From Phytoactinopolyspora halotolerans (GTDB lineage: Bacteria > Actinomycetota > Actinomycetes > Jiangellales > Jiangellaceae), in the NCBI RefSeq assembly GCF_010550675.1, contig NZ_JAAGOA010000018.1:1-64000 (forward strand): a DNA stretch of 64,000 bases. Direction: 5' to 3'. Below are positions 43,250-52,173 of this stretch, in pieces (within the stretch, counting starts at the first letter, position 1; each line of letters opens with the position of its first letter). The notes beneath the pieces were generated by a model. The model made no database searches and had not been told where the DNA came from. It saw nothing but the letters and a program-made list of their open reading frames with translations. Both the position numbers and the translations under genes were made by a program.

Positions 43250-44122
43250 ATGACGAACATCACACCGTCGACGTCCGGTGCCGGACAGCCGCATCCGAAA
43301 CCCGGTCCGCCGAAGGCGCGGTTCAGGCCCTGGCTGGTGCGCATGGGCGAGAACCGGGTCGTGCGCACCTTCGGGCCGTTCGTGCCCGTGATCCTGCTGT
43401 GGTGGATCATCGCCGAGTTGGAGGTCTTCCCGTCGGCGTTCTTCGTCGGCCCGGGTACCGTCTTCGAGAAGTTCGATGAACTGATCGCGAAGGGGATCCT
43501 CCCTGCGTATCTGGGCGACTCGCTGGAACGGCTCTTCTACGGTGTCCTCTTCGGCATGCTGATCGGCGTCCCGGCCGGGTTCATCGTCGCCATGTCGGCC
43601 TGGGCGAGGAAACTCACCTGGCCGTTGCTGATGTTCTTCCAGGCCATCGCCGACATCGCCTGGCTGCCGATCGTGATCGTCTGGTTCGGTTTCAGCCTGA
43701 CCGCGGTCACGTTCGTGATCGTCTACACCATCGTCTTCCCGTTGATGATCAGCATCGTGTCCGGCGTCGAACAGGTACCGCGAGATGTCGTACGTGCGGC
43801 CCGCAGCCTCGGTGCCGGGCGGCTGCAGGTGTTCACCGAGGTGATCTTGCCGGGGGCGCTGCCCGCCGTGGCCACCGGCATCCGCACCGGCCTCGGCTAC
43901 GGCTGGCGGGCGCTGATCGCGGCGGAGATCATCGTGGGAACCAGCGGCGTAGGGTTCCTCATGTTCGATTCCCGCAGAGCGCAGGAGGTGACCGGCGTGT
44001 TCGTCGGGATGATCGTGCTGGGCGTGTTGTGGTTCGCCCTGGATGCCCTGGTCCTGGCGCCGTTCGAACGACGCACCATCGAGCGCTGGGGCATGATCCG
44101 GACCGCGGAGGCAGGCCGATGA
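43250..44122 (+). CDS. ABC permease (SsuC/TauC type), second copy
   Basis: 290 aa; the EAA-type loop is VVRAARSLGAGRLQVFTEVI, followed by LPGALPAVATGIRTGLGYGW, close to the first permease. The two share the C-terminal pattern RRT(V/I)ERWGM, so they arose by duplication. Its stop overlaps the ATPase start (ATGA). Confidence 0.92.
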   Translation: MTNITPSTSGAGQPHPKPGPPKARFRPWLVRMGENRVVRTFGPFVPVILLWWIIAELEVFPSAFFVGPGTVFEKFDELIAKGILPAYLGDSLERLFYGVLFGMLIGVPAGFIVAMSAWARKLTWPLLMFFQAIADIAWLPIVIVWFGFSLTAVTFVIVYTIVFPLMISIVSGVEQVPRDVVRAARSLGAGRLQVFTEVILPGALPAVATGIRTGLGYGWRALIAAEIIVGTSGVGFLMFDSRRAQEVTGVFVGMIVLGVLWFALDALVLAPFERRTIERWGMIRTAEAGR

Positions 44123-44952
44123 GGACACTCGAGATCAGCAACCTGCACAAGGAGTTCGTCGACGCCTACACCGGGCAGACCGTGGTCGCGGTCGGCGACG
44201 TGTCCTTCAGCATCGAGCAGGGCGAGTTCGTTTCGGTGCTGGGTCCGAGCGGTTGCGGGAAGACCACCGTGCTCAACATCGTCGCGGGGTTCGACACACA
44301 GACCAGCGGGAGCGTGCTGGTCGGCGGGAAGCAGGTGGACGGGCCGTCGCCGGAGCGTGGCGTCGTCTTCCAGAGCTTCGCGCTGTTCCCGTGGAAGACG
44401 GTGCTGGGCAACGTCACCTTCGGACTGCGCATGCGCGGCGTCCCACGCGCCGACCGGGAGGCCGTCGCACACCAGTACCTGGAGTTGGTCGGCCTGCAGG
44501 GGTTCGAGGCCAAGTACCCGCACGAACTGTCCGGGGGCATGCAGCAGCGGCTCGGCGTCGCACGCGTGCTGGCCAACGAGCCCGAGGTCATGCTCATGGA
44601 CGAGCCGTTCGCGAGCGTGGACGCGCAGACCCGTCGCAAGCTCCAGGAGGAGCTCACCGGCATCTTCGAGACGAAGCGGCCGACTGTCTTCTTCGTCACC
44701 CACGACGTGGACGAGGCGGTGTTCCTGGCCGATCGCGTGGTCGTTCTCAGCTCCCGGCCCAGTCAGGTGGCCGAGATCGTGACGGTTCCTTTGGAGCGCC
44801 CACGGCATTGGCGTTCGGCCCTCGACAACCCCGACTTCCGGCACACCGTCACCTACCTCACGGATCTGCTCGCCGCAGGGGAGCCGAACGCCGACGAGTC
44901 CGAGGACGCTCCCGAGACGTCGGCGGCCGCCGGAGCCGTAGGTGAGGGCTGA
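44119..44952 (+). CDS. ABC transporter ATP-binding protein (SsuB/TauB type)
   Basis: 277 aa. Walker A GPSGCGKTTVLNIVAG, Q-loop FQSFALFPW, signature LSGGMQQRLGVARVL, Walker B VMLMDEPFASVD and switch His FFVTHDVDEA are intact. The tail is Ala/Glu-rich. Energises uptake by the two preceding permeases. Confidence 0.95.
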   Translation: MRTLEISNLHKEFVDAYTGQTVVAVGDVSFSIEQGEFVSVLGPSGCGKTTVLNIVAGFDTQTSGSVLVGGKQVDGPSPERGVVFQSFALFPWKTVLGNVTFGLRMRGVPRADREAVAHQYLELVGLQGFEAKYPHELSGGMQQRLGVARVLANEPEVMLMDEPFASVDAQTRRKLQEELTGIFETKRPTVFFVTHDVDEAVFLADRVVVLSSRPSQVAEIVTVPLERPRHWRSALDNPDFRHTVTYLTDLLAAGEPNADESEDAPETSAAAGAVGEG

Positions 44953-45048
44953 GGCGCACATGCATCGCTGCGCGATGGACGTGGAGCCGCCGAGGATGGC
45001 CGCGACGACGATGGGCGCGGCGATGAGCGCGGCGACGGTGGAGGTGCC

Positions 45049-45432
45049 ATGGTGATGCTGCTGGCGCGGATCGGTCGCACGTTGATCGGCACCATCGGCG
45101 GTCGAACCCTGATCGGACTGATCGTGCTGATCGTCGGTTACCAGGTGTGGCTCACGGCCAGCGCGGGCGGGAAGATCGCCGACGGGGTCACGGACGAGCC
45201 GGACCGGCGCGGCCAGTACTCCATCGACGTCGAACTCGGCTTCCCGCCGGAGCGGTTCCACATCCTCGAGATGCAGAGCTACGGCCGGATCCGCGGCACC
45301 ACCGAGAACGTCATCCACCTGAACGGTGTCATGGAGGACGAGATCGACGCCATCGCCCGCAAGTACTGGGTCGAGGAGATCCGCCCCGGCGAGGACTCGG
45401 TCTCGCTCTCCGACATCCTCGGCGGCGACTGA
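45049..45432 (+). CDS. Small membrane protein linked to the ABC operon
   Basis: 127 aa. One N-terminal membrane span (TLIGLIVLIVGYQVWLTAS, about residues 20-38), then a roughly 85-residue soluble domain beginning DEPDRRGQYSIDVELGFPPE, with a conserved-looking EMQSYGRIRGTTENVIHLNG. Family not recognised. Same strand and 96 nt after the ATPase gene, so possibly an accessory of the transporter. Confidence 0.7.
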   Translation: MVMLLARIGRTLIGTIGGRTLIGLIVLIVGYQVWLTASAGGKIADGVTDEPDRRGQYSIDVELGFPPERFHILEMQSYGRIRGTTENVIHLNGVMEDEIDAIARKYWVEEIRPGEDSVSLSDILGGD

Positions 45433-45487
45433 CCATGATCATGAACACTTACCGTTCACATAGCACGGTAAGTGTTCATGATCATGG
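45433..45487. repeat. Palindromic element, family A, copy 3 (between convergent genes)
   Basis: 55 bp, arms beginning CCATGATCATGAACACTTAC and ending GTAAGTGTTCATGATCATGG. It starts one base after the membrane-protein stop and contains the amidohydrolase stop (TGA at 45482-45484). The plus reading is open and encodes MIMNTYRSHSTVSVHDHG. Confidence 0.93.
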
Positions 45488-46651
45488 GTGTGGCGCCGCG
45501 CAGGCGTTCAGGGCGGTGCGAGTCAGGGTCTGTACGCCGACGCCGAGCGCGCGTTCGTCGATGTCGAAGCTGCCCTGGTGGATGTCGTGCATCTCACCGT
45601 CGGAGTGGACGCCGAGCCGGGCCATGGCCAGCGGTGCATGCTCGCCGTACCAGGCGAAGTCCTCGCCGCCCATGCTCGTGTTGGTCCGGGCCACGGCGTC
45701 CGCGCCAAGTTCAGACGTGACAGCGTCGCGCATCAGCTGCACGCACGTGTCGTCGTTGATCACCGGCGGGACTCCGCGCTCGTAGTTCACCTCGACGGTG
45801 GCGCCACAGGCGGCCGCGACGTCGGAGACGATGGAGTGGAAGTTCTTCTCCGCCTCCGCCCACGCGGCGTGGTCCAAGACCCGCAACGTGCCCTTGAGCA
45901 CGCCTTCCCCGGGGATCGCGTTCGGTGCGTCGCCGGCCTGGATGGCGCCCCACGTCAGCAGCAGCCGAGCGCGCACGTCTGCGCGGCGCGCCAGCAGCGT
46001 GGGCGTGTCCACGGCGATCCGGGCGAGCGCGTCCACCACGTCGACGGTCAGATGCGGGCGGGCGGTGTGGCCGCCCGGGCCGAGCACGCGCACGTCGATC
46101 AGATCGCAGGCCGCGGTGATCGGGCCCAGCTTGATCCCCACCTGACCGACTTTCAGCCGGGGATCGCAGTGCAGGGCGAACACGCGGTCGACGCCGTCCA
46201 TCTCCCCGGCGGCGATCACCTCGCGCGCGCCGCCCATCTTCTCCTCGGCCGGTTGGAAGATCACCCGTACCCGCCCCGGCAGATCCGGGGCGTCGGCCAG
46301 GGCCAGCGCCGTCCCGAGGGCGATCGTGGTGTGCGCGTCGTGCCCGCAGGCGTGGCACACGCCGTCGACGGTGGACCGGTACGGCACGTCCTTGAGATCG
46401 GCGAGCGGCAGTGCGTCCATGTCCGCCCGTACGGCGACGGTGCGCGGCCCGGAGCCGACGTCCACCACCAGGCCGGTGCCACGCGGCAGCACACGCGGCT
46501 GCAGCCCGGCCTTGATCAGCCGCTCGCGGACCAGGTCTGTCGTCGCGTGTTCGTTGAATCCGAGCTCGGGGTACGCGTGGATCTGGCGGCGCACGGCTAC
46601 CAGTTCGTCATGATGAGAACGCACCCAGCTCGCGAGCCAGTTGTCGGTCAC
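45482..46651 (-). CDS. M20-family amidohydrolase (N-acyl-amino-acid/hippurate type)
   Basis: 389 aa. Motifs: RRQIHAYPELGFNEH, VAVRADMDALPL, HACGHDAHTTIALG and FQPAEEKMGGAREVI, with GGEDFAWY later; these are the metal site of the amidohydrolase branch of peptidase M20. Probably hydrolyses N-acylated amino acids or related amides in the cytoplasm. The last residues and stop lie in the family-A palindrome. Separate from the M20 enzyme in the hut operon, which belongs to a different subgroup. Confidence 0.92.
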   Translation of the reverse strand: MTDNWLASWVRSHHDELVAVRRQIHAYPELGFNEHATTDLVRERLIKAGLQPRVLPRGTGLVVDVGSGPRTVAVRADMDALPLADLKDVPYRSTVDGVCHACGHDAHTTIALGTALALADAPDLPGRVRVIFQPAEEKMGGAREVIAAGEMDGVDRVFALHCDPRLKVGQVGIKLGPITAACDLIDVRVLGPGGHTARPHLTVDVVDALARIAVDTPTLLARRADVRARLLLTWGAIQAGDAPNAIPGEGVLKGTLRVLDHAAWAEAEKNFHSIVSDVAAACGATVEVNYERGVPPVINDDTCVQLMRDAVTSELGADAVARTNTSMGGEDFAWYGEHAPLAMARLGVHSDGEMHDIHQGSFDIDERALGVGVQTLTRTALNACAAPHP

Positions 46652-46696
46652 GTATGTATGCCTCGTTGTCCTGCCGGTGAGGTGCCCCCACGGCGC

Positions 46697-47914
46697 TCAG
46701 GCCAGCGCGTCTCGCCCGAGGTCGCTTGTGGCGTACCGCGGAAACGGGACCTGCGCCGGCCGCGGCTGCCCGTCAGACGGCACGATCAGTCCAGTGGTCA
46801 TCTCTTCGAGGAGGCTGTCGACGACCTTGGTCAGGTCTCCGTCGTTGGCCTCCGCTATCGCTCGTTGGCGCTGATAGCTCGCGCCGATCCGCAACAGGTG
46901 CTCGACCCGCGCGAGCTCATCAGCGCAGCCGAGTCTACGCGCAATCGGCGCAAGATCGTCGGTCAAATCGAGAATCGCTTGCCGCAGCGGGACAGTGCTG
47001 CCGGTTTCGTCGATGATGATCTCGGCGTCGACGCCGAAGCGGGCCGCCCGCCACTTGTTCTCCCGCACCACCCAGCTCTGCGGATTGGGCAGCGTGTAGC
47101 CGCGGTCGAGTTCGTGATCGAGCCGGTGGACCAGGCATTGTGCCAGGGCGGCGATGATGGTCACCTCGTCCAGGGTCGGCGAACCGTCGCAGACGCGGAG
47201 CTCGACGGTGCCGAAGTCGGGGTGCGGCCGGACGTCCCACCACACCTCCCGGACCGATTCGACGGTCTGTGCGGAGATCAGCGTCTGCATGAAGCTCTCG
47301 AACTGGTCCCAGCCGGAGAGCTGGTACGGCAGGCCCGCTGTCGGCAGCGTCTCGAAGACCTTGCTCCGCGACGACGCGAGCCCGGTATCGTGCCCGACCC
47401 AGTACGGCGACGATGCGGACAGCGCCAGGAAATGCGGCAGGTAGAAGGTGAGCGCGTTGACGATGGGGATCGCCTTCTGTGGCGACCGGATACCGACATG
47501 GACGTGTACGCCGAAGATCTGCAGCCTGCGGGCGAGCCATTGCAGCTGCTCGACGAGTTGCCGATAACGCGGCTTCGGGGTGATGTCCTGGGTGGCCCAG
47601 CTGGTGACCGGATGAGTTCCGGCGCAGATGACGCCGAGCCCGCGCCGGGCGGCTGCCCGGCTGACCGTGTCGACGGTCTCGGCCAGATCGGCCCGCGCCT
47701 CGGCGACATCGGCGCAGACGCCCGTGATCACCTCGATGGTGGACTGGAAGAGTTCGTGTTTGGCTTTGGGGTGCTCGTCAGCGTCCGCCGGGCAGATGTC
47801 CGCGAGGATCTCCACGGCTCCGGAGGTCAGCTCACGGCTCTCCGGATCGATCAGCTGCAGTTCCCACTCGACGCCCAGACTTGCTCGATCTGACGGCGTA
47901 AATGGGATCCCCAT
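46697..47914 (-). CDS. ybdK: Carboxylate-amine ligase, glutamate-cysteine ligase family 2 (YbdK-like)
   Basis: 405 aa GCS2 protein. LGVEWELQLIDPESRELTSG at the start and GVHVHVGIRSPQKAIPIVNA are the ATP/metal-binding signatures. YbdK-type enzymes have weak glutamate-cysteine ligase activity; in actinomycetes the true physiological product is uncertain. 45 nt upstream of the amidohydrolase gene on the same strand, possibly co-transcribed. Confidence 0.92.
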   Translation of the reverse strand: MGIPFTPSDRASLGVEWELQLIDPESRELTSGAVEILADICPADADEHPKAKHELFQSTIEVITGVCADVAEARADLAETVDTVSRAAARRGLGVICAGTHPVTSWATQDITPKPRYRQLVEQLQWLARRLQIFGVHVHVGIRSPQKAIPIVNALTFYLPHFLALSASSPYWVGHDTGLASSRSKVFETLPTAGLPYQLSGWDQFESFMQTLISAQTVESVREVWWDVRPHPDFGTVELRVCDGSPTLDEVTIIAALAQCLVHRLDHELDRGYTLPNPQSWVVRENKWRAARFGVDAEIIIDETGSTVPLRQAILDLTDDLAPIARRLGCADELARVEHLLRIGASYQRQRAIAEANDGDLTKVVDSLLEEMTTGLIVPSDGQPRPAQVPFPRYATSDLGRDALA

Positions 47915-47965
47915 CTTTGGAGTGTGACATGGAGAAAGGGATCATGGAATAGCAAACCGGAAAGA

Positions 47966-49126
47966 TCACCCGACGTAGTTCTCCGACAGTGCGGTCGCGT
48001 AAGCGGTCGACTCGACGACGTTGTTCAGCTGGGCGATCTGCAGCCGGAGCTCGTACGGGTCGTCGCCGAACCGATGCAGCATCGACGTCATCCACCAGGA
48101 GAAATGTTGTGCCCGCCAGACTCGTCGCAGCGCATCGCGGCTGTAGTGGTGCAGCGGCTCGTCGTCGCCGTGATTGAACCAGGCATCCAGTGCGCGGGCC
48201 ATGATCCAGACGTCGTTCACCGCGAGGTTGAGCCCTTTCGCCCCGGTGGGCGGGACGATGTGCACGGCATCACCGGCCAGTAGCAGCCGCCCGTACTGCA
48301 TGGGTTCGGTGACGAAGCTGCGCATTCCGGTGATGCCCTTATCGAAGATGGGGCCCTCGTTCGGACGCCAGTCCGAGCCGGCCAGCCGGAATCGGGTGGC
48401 GAGTTCGGACCAGATCCGCTCGTCCGGCCACGCAGCGATGTCTTCGTCGGCGGACACCTGCAGGTAGAGCCGGGAGACATGGTCCGAGCGCATGCTGTAG
48501 AGGGCGAAGCCCTCGTCGTGCAGGCAGTAGATCAGCTCGTCGATGGCGGGCTTCGCCTCGGCCAGGATGCCCAGCCATCCGAACGGATATTCGCGCTCGT
48601 AGACGGTGAGTTCACCGGCCGGCACGGACGGCCGGCACACGCCGTGGAAGCCGTCGCAGCCGGCGATCACGTCGCAGCTCAGCTCCTGCTCGGTGGCACC
48701 GTGCCGGAATCTGATGGTGGGGCGGTCACCGGTGAGACCGTCGATCCGGACGTCGGCGACCTCGAATCGGATGTCCGCACCGTCATCGAGCCTCCGCGCC
48801 ACCAGGTCCTTGACGACCTCCTGCTGCCCGTAGACGGTGATAGCGCGGCCGGTCAGCTCGGTCATCGGAATCCGATGGGGCTCGCCGTCGAAGCGGAGCT
48901 CGATGCCCTCGTGGCGCTTGCCCTCCGCGTCCATCCGGGCGCTCACCCCCGCCTCGCGGAGGATGTCGACGGTGCCCTGTTCGAGTACGCCGGCGCGCAC
49001 CCGATGCTCGATGTGGTCGCGGGTACGCGCCTCCAGCACCACCGACGAGATGCCGTGCAGATGGAGCAGGTGGGAGAGGAGCAGTCCTGCGGGACCCGCG
49101 CCGACGATGCCGACGTGTGTATGCAT
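47966..49126 (-). CDS. pobA: 4-hydroxybenzoate 3-monooxygenase
   Basis: 386 aa class A flavoprotein hydroxylase: 4-hydroxybenzoate + NAD(P)H + O2 to protocatechuate. FAD motif VGIVGAGPAGLLLSHLLHLH at the N-terminus, ARTRDHIEHRVRAGVLEQGT, the DG fold CDVIAGCDGFHG and second FAD motif LLLAGDAVHIVPPTGAKGLN. Divergent from pcaI across a 146-nt gap holding two GTTC-N7-GAAC sites, so co-regulated with the pca genes. Confidence 0.95.
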   Translation of the reverse strand: MHTHVGIVGAGPAGLLLSHLLHLHGISSVVLEARTRDHIEHRVRAGVLEQGTVDILREAGVSARMDAEGKRHEGIELRFDGEPHRIPMTELTGRAITVYGQQEVVKDLVARRLDDGADIRFEVADVRIDGLTGDRPTIRFRHGATEQELSCDVIAGCDGFHGVCRPSVPAGELTVYEREYPFGWLGILAEAKPAIDELIYCLHDEGFALYSMRSDHVSRLYLQVSADEDIAAWPDERIWSELATRFRLAGSDWRPNEGPIFDKGITGMRSFVTEPMQYGRLLLAGDAVHIVPPTGAKGLNLAVNDVWIMARALDAWFNHGDDEPLHHYSRDALRRVWRAQHFSWWMTSMLHRFGDDPYELRLQIAQLNNVVESTAYATALSENYVG

Positions 49127-49150
49127 AGACCGACGGTAGCGCCGCCGTGT

Positions 49151-49165
49151 GTTCGAATCAAGAAC
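49151..49165. promoter_or_regulatory. Operator-like site GTTC-N7-GAAC, pobA side
   Basis: GTTC (49151-49154), 7 nt, GAAC (49162-49165). It lies just downstream of a weak minus-strand -10 candidate, TATAGC (49174-49179). Identical in spacing to the site at 49238. Confidence 0.55.
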
Positions 49166-49211
49166 GAAAGTGCGCTATACGTACGACGATCGGTGAAGCG
49201 ACGCGGGTGAG

Positions 49212-49252
49212 TTGACGCGCACGTGGTCTCCGTCTATGTTCGTTCAGAGAAC
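49212..49252 (+). promoter_or_regulatory. pca promoter with overlapping operator-like site
   Basis: TTGACG (49212-49217) and TATGTT (49235-49240) are 17 nt apart. GTTC-N7-GAAC at 49238-49252 overlaps the -10 box and start point, the position expected for a repressor; the IclR-type gene at the operon end is the natural candidate. TGTTCGTT...AACGAACA also forms a wider inverted repeat. Confidence 0.65.
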
Positions 49253-49272
49253 GGGCGTACGAATAACGAACA

Positions 49273-50088
49273 ATGGGAGCGGCCGTGGCTGAAGTGGTGG
49301 CGTTGGGCGAGGCCGTCGCGTCGGCGGTGCACGACGGCGACACGGTGGCCCTGGAGGGCTTCACACACCTGATTCCGGTCGCGGCCGGCCAGGAGATCAT
49401 CCGACAGGGCCGACGGGACCTCACCCTGGTGCGGATGACCCCGGATATCGTCTATGACCAGCTCATCGGTGCCGGGTGTGCACGCAAGCTGGTCTTCTCG
49501 TGGGGCGGCAACCCGGGTGTCGGCTCGTTGCACCGGTTCCGGGATGCCGTCGAAAACGCCTGGCCGGTGCCGCTGGAGCTGGAAGAGCACAGCCACGCCG
49601 GCATGGCCAACCGCTACGTGGCGGGTGCGTCCGGGCTGCCGTTCGCGGTCTTGCGAGGGTATGCCGGCACGGACCTTCCCACAGTGACCGGCACCATCAC
49701 ACACATCACCTGCCCGTTCACGTCCGAGCGGCTGGCGGCGGTGCCGGCGCTCAACCCGGACGTGGCGGTCATCCACGCCCAGCGCGCCGATCGTGCCGGA
49801 AACGTGCAGATGTGGGGGCTCGTCGGGGTGCAGAAGGAAGCCGTCCTGGCGTCGGCCCGCAGCATCGTCACGGTCGAAGAGGTCGTCGACGAGCTCAGCC
49901 CCGTCCCGGGAGAGCTGGTACTGCCGTCGTGGGCCGTCACCTATGTCGCCGAGGTCCCGGGCGGGGCGCATCCGTCGTACGCGCAGGGATACTCGGATCG
50001 GGACAACGCGTACTACCAGGAGTGGGACGCCATCAGCCGGGACCGGGACACGTTCGAGGCCTGGATAGGCCGGGAGGTGCGGGTATGA
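49273..50088 (+). CDS. pcaI: 3-oxoadipate CoA-transferase, subunit A
   Basis: 271 aa. Transfers CoA from succinyl-CoA to beta-ketoadipate together with PcaJ. Contains VHDGDTVALEGFTHLIPVAA, VFSWGGNPGVGSLHRFRDAV and HAQRADRAGNVQMWG, typical of class I CoA-transferase alpha subunits. First gene of the pca operon; its TGA overlaps the pcaJ ATG. Confidence 0.93.
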   Translation: MGAAVAEVVALGEAVASAVHDGDTVALEGFTHLIPVAAGQEIIRQGRRDLTLVRMTPDIVYDQLIGAGCARKLVFSWGGNPGVGSLHRFRDAVENAWPVPLELEEHSHAGMANRYVAGASGLPFAVLRGYAGTDLPTVTGTITHITCPFTSERLAAVPALNPDVAVIHAQRADRAGNVQMWGLVGVQKEAVLASARSIVTVEEVVDELSPVPGELVLPSWAVTYVAEVPGGAHPSYAQGYSDRDNAYYQEWDAISRDRDTFEAWIGREVRV

Positions 50089-50864
50089 CGGGCACGGACA
50101 CCACCTACAGCACGGACGAGATGATGTCCGTCGCCGCTGCGCGGGCGTTGCGCGACGGCGCGTCGTGCTTCGTCGGTATCGGCCTGCCCTCCACCGCGGC
50201 GAACCTCGCGCGCCGCACCCGCGCGCCCAACCTGAACCTGATCTACGAGGCCGGCGCGCTCGGTGCCAAACCGGATCGGCTGCCACTGTCCATCGGTGAC
50301 GGCGTCCTCGGTGAGACGGCGGACGCCGTCGTCAGCGTGCCGGAGGTGTTCAACTACTGGCTGCAGCCGGGGCGGATCGACGTGGGGTTCCTCGGCGCGG
50401 CGCAGCTGGACCGATTCGCCAACATCAACACCACGGTCATCGGCGAGTACGGCAACCCCAAGGTGCGGCTGCCCGGGGCGGGCGGCGCGCCGGAGATCGC
50501 GGCCTCGTGCCGGGAGGTGTTCGTCGTCGTGCGGCAGAGCCGGCGCAGCTTCGTGGAGAAGGTCGACTTCGTGACGTCCGTGGGACACGGCCGGGACGGC
50601 GCCGAACGGGCCCGCCTCGGCCTTCCCGGCGCAGGCCCGACCCTGGTCGTCACCGACCTCGGCATGTTGCGGCCCGACCCGGAGACGAAGGAGTTGGTGC
50701 TGACCGGCGTCCATCCGGGCGTGGAGGTTGAGCAGGTGCGGGAGGCGACCGGCTGGGAGCTGCGCGTCTCGCCGGACCTGGAGACCACACCGCCGCCGAC
50801 GGACGTGGAGCTGCGTACGCTCCGGGCGTTGCAGTCCACCATCGGCACGAACGCGGGGAGATAG
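50085..50864 (+). CDS. pcaJ: 3-oxoadipate CoA-transferase, subunit B
   Basis: 259 aa beta subunit. FVGIGLPSTAANLARRTRAP and the putative catalytic Glu at about residue 55 in LIYEAGALG (class I enzymes carry an E in a related E-x-G motif). The RIDVGFLGAAQLDRFANINT segment is family-typical. Start ATG overlaps the pcaI stop (ATGA), so the subunits are translationally coupled. Confidence 0.93.
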   Translation: MTGTDTTYSTDEMMSVAAARALRDGASCFVGIGLPSTAANLARRTRAPNLNLIYEAGALGAKPDRLPLSIGDGVLGETADAVVSVPEVFNYWLQPGRIDVGFLGAAQLDRFANINTTVIGEYGNPKVRLPGAGGAPEIAASCREVFVVVRQSRRSFVEKVDFVTSVGHGRDGAERARLGLPGAGPTLVVTDLGMLRPDPETKELVLTGVHPGVEVEQVREATGWELRVSPDLETTPPPTDVELRTLRALQSTIGTNAGR

Positions 50865-50900
50865 GCATGCGTCGCACGCGTCGTCGGCCGGAACGCCCGG

Positions 50901-50952
50901 CGATGGGATGCGGGTTTGGTGCGCCAGGACGCACCAAACCCGCATCCCATCG
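50901..50952. repeat. Palindrome, 23-bp perfect arms (family D) between pcaJ and pcaF
   Basis: Arms beginning CGATGGGATGCGGGTTTGGT around the 6-nt loop CCAGGA. There is no T-run and no ATGATCAT core. It begins 36 nt after the pcaJ stop and ends 45 nt before pcaF. Could stabilise or partly terminate the mRNA, or be a separate repeat family. Confidence 0.9.
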
Positions 50953-50997
50953 GGGACGCTGTGCGAACGTGGAGGGTCATCGGGCGAGGGAGATACG

Positions 50998-52173
50998 GTG
51001 AACGACGCGTACATCCTGGATGCGGTGCGTACACCGTTCGGCCGGTACGGCAAAGGGCTGGCCGACGTCCGCCCGGACGATCTGGCCGCGCACGTGCTGC
51101 GTACGGTCGGCGTGCGGACGGGTCTGGATCCGGCCGACGTCGACGACGTCGTGTTCGGTGCGGCCAACCAGGCGGGCGAGGACAACCGGAACGTGGGCCG
51201 GATGGCGGCGCTGCTGGCCGGCTGGCCCACCACCGTGCCGGGCACCACGGTGAACCGGCTCTGCGGATCGAGCCTGGATGCGGCGATGCAGGCATCCCGG
51301 ATGATCATGGTCGGCGACGCGTCGCTCGTCGTCGTCGGCGGCGTGGAGTCGATGAGCCGGGCGCCGTGGGTGCTGCCCAAGCCGTCGAAGGCCTTCCCGG
51401 CCGGGGCGGAGACGCTGCACTCGACCACCCTCGGGTGGCGGTTGACGAATCCGGCGATGCCGAAGGAATGGACGGTCTCGCTCGGCGAGAGTACCGAGAT
51501 CCTCGCCGAGCGATACGGCATCGGCCGCGACGAGCAGGACCGGTTCGCGCTCCGCAGCCACCAGCTCGCCGACGCCGCCTGGAACGCCGGCTTCTACGAC
51601 ACCCATGTGACGCCGGTGCCCGGCACCGACCTCGTCCGGGACGAGGGCATCCGCACCGACACGTCGCTGGAGAAGCTGGCCAAGCTGGCGCCCGCGTTCC
51701 GGCCGGATGGCACCGTGACCGCCGGCAACGCGTCGCCGCTGAACGACGGTGCGTCGGCGCTGCTGCTCGGCGACCAGACCGCGGCCGACCGGCTCGGAGC
51801 GACGCCGCTGGCGCGGATCGCGGCGCGCGGTGCCGCCGGTGTCGATCCGGACGTGTTCGGCATCGGCCCGGTGCGGGCAGCCGAGACCGCGCTGAAGCGG
51901 GCCGGGATCGGCTGGGCGGACCTCGGCGTCGTCGAGCTGAACGAGGCCTACGCCGCCCAATCCCTCGCCTGCCTGGCCGAGTGGCCGGAGCTGGACCCCG
52001 AGATCGTCAACGTCAACGGCGGCGCGATCGCCATCGGCCATCCGCTCGGCGCCTCCGGCGGCCGGATCCTCGCCCAGCTCGCCCATGAGCTGCGCCGGCG
52101 GGGAGGCGGCTGGGGATTGGCGGTGCTGTGCATCGGCGTGGGCCAAGGACTCGCCGTCGTCCTAGAGGCATGA
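50998..52173 (+). CDS. pcaF: 3-oxoadipyl-CoA thiolase
   Basis: 391 aa thiolase that cleaves beta-ketoadipyl-CoA to succinyl-CoA and acetyl-CoA, the end of the pathway. Nucleophile Cys89 in TVNRLCGSSLDAAMQA, His348 in IGHPLGASGG, and Cys378 in CIGVGQG. GTG 50998 is chosen at VNDAYILDAVRTPFGRYGKG, the family N-terminus, with GGGAG upstream; longer frames run into the palindrome. Confidence 0.95.
   Translation: MNDAYILDAVRTPFGRYGKGLADVRPDDLAAHVLRTVGVRTGLDPADVDDVVFGAANQAGEDNRNVGRMAALLAGWPTTVPGTTVNRLCGSSLDAAMQASRMIMVGDASLVVVGGVESMSRAPWVLPKPSKAFPAGAETLHSTTLGWRLTNPAMPKEWTVSLGESTEILAERYGIGRDEQDRFALRSHQLADAAWNAGFYDTHVTPVPGTDLVRDEGIRTDTSLEKLAKLAPAFRPDGTVTAGNASPLNDGASALLLGDQTAADRLGATPLARIAARGAAGVDPDVFGIGPVRAAETALKRAGIGWADLGVVELNEAYAAQSLACLAEWPELDPEIVNVNGGAIAIGHPLGASGGRILAQLAHELRRRGGGWGLAVLCIGVGQGLAVVLEA

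Noticed and set aside
45488-47893. 801-codon plus-strand ORF across the M20 and carboxylate-amine ligase region
   Set aside because: It is the antisense shadow of two well-supported minus-strand genes; its product is low-complexity Arg/Gly/Asp-rich with no domain.
50728-50997. Longer thiolase ORF starting upstream of 50998
   Set aside because: It would overlap pcaJ and run through the palindrome; the thiolase family N-terminus begins at the GTG at 50998.
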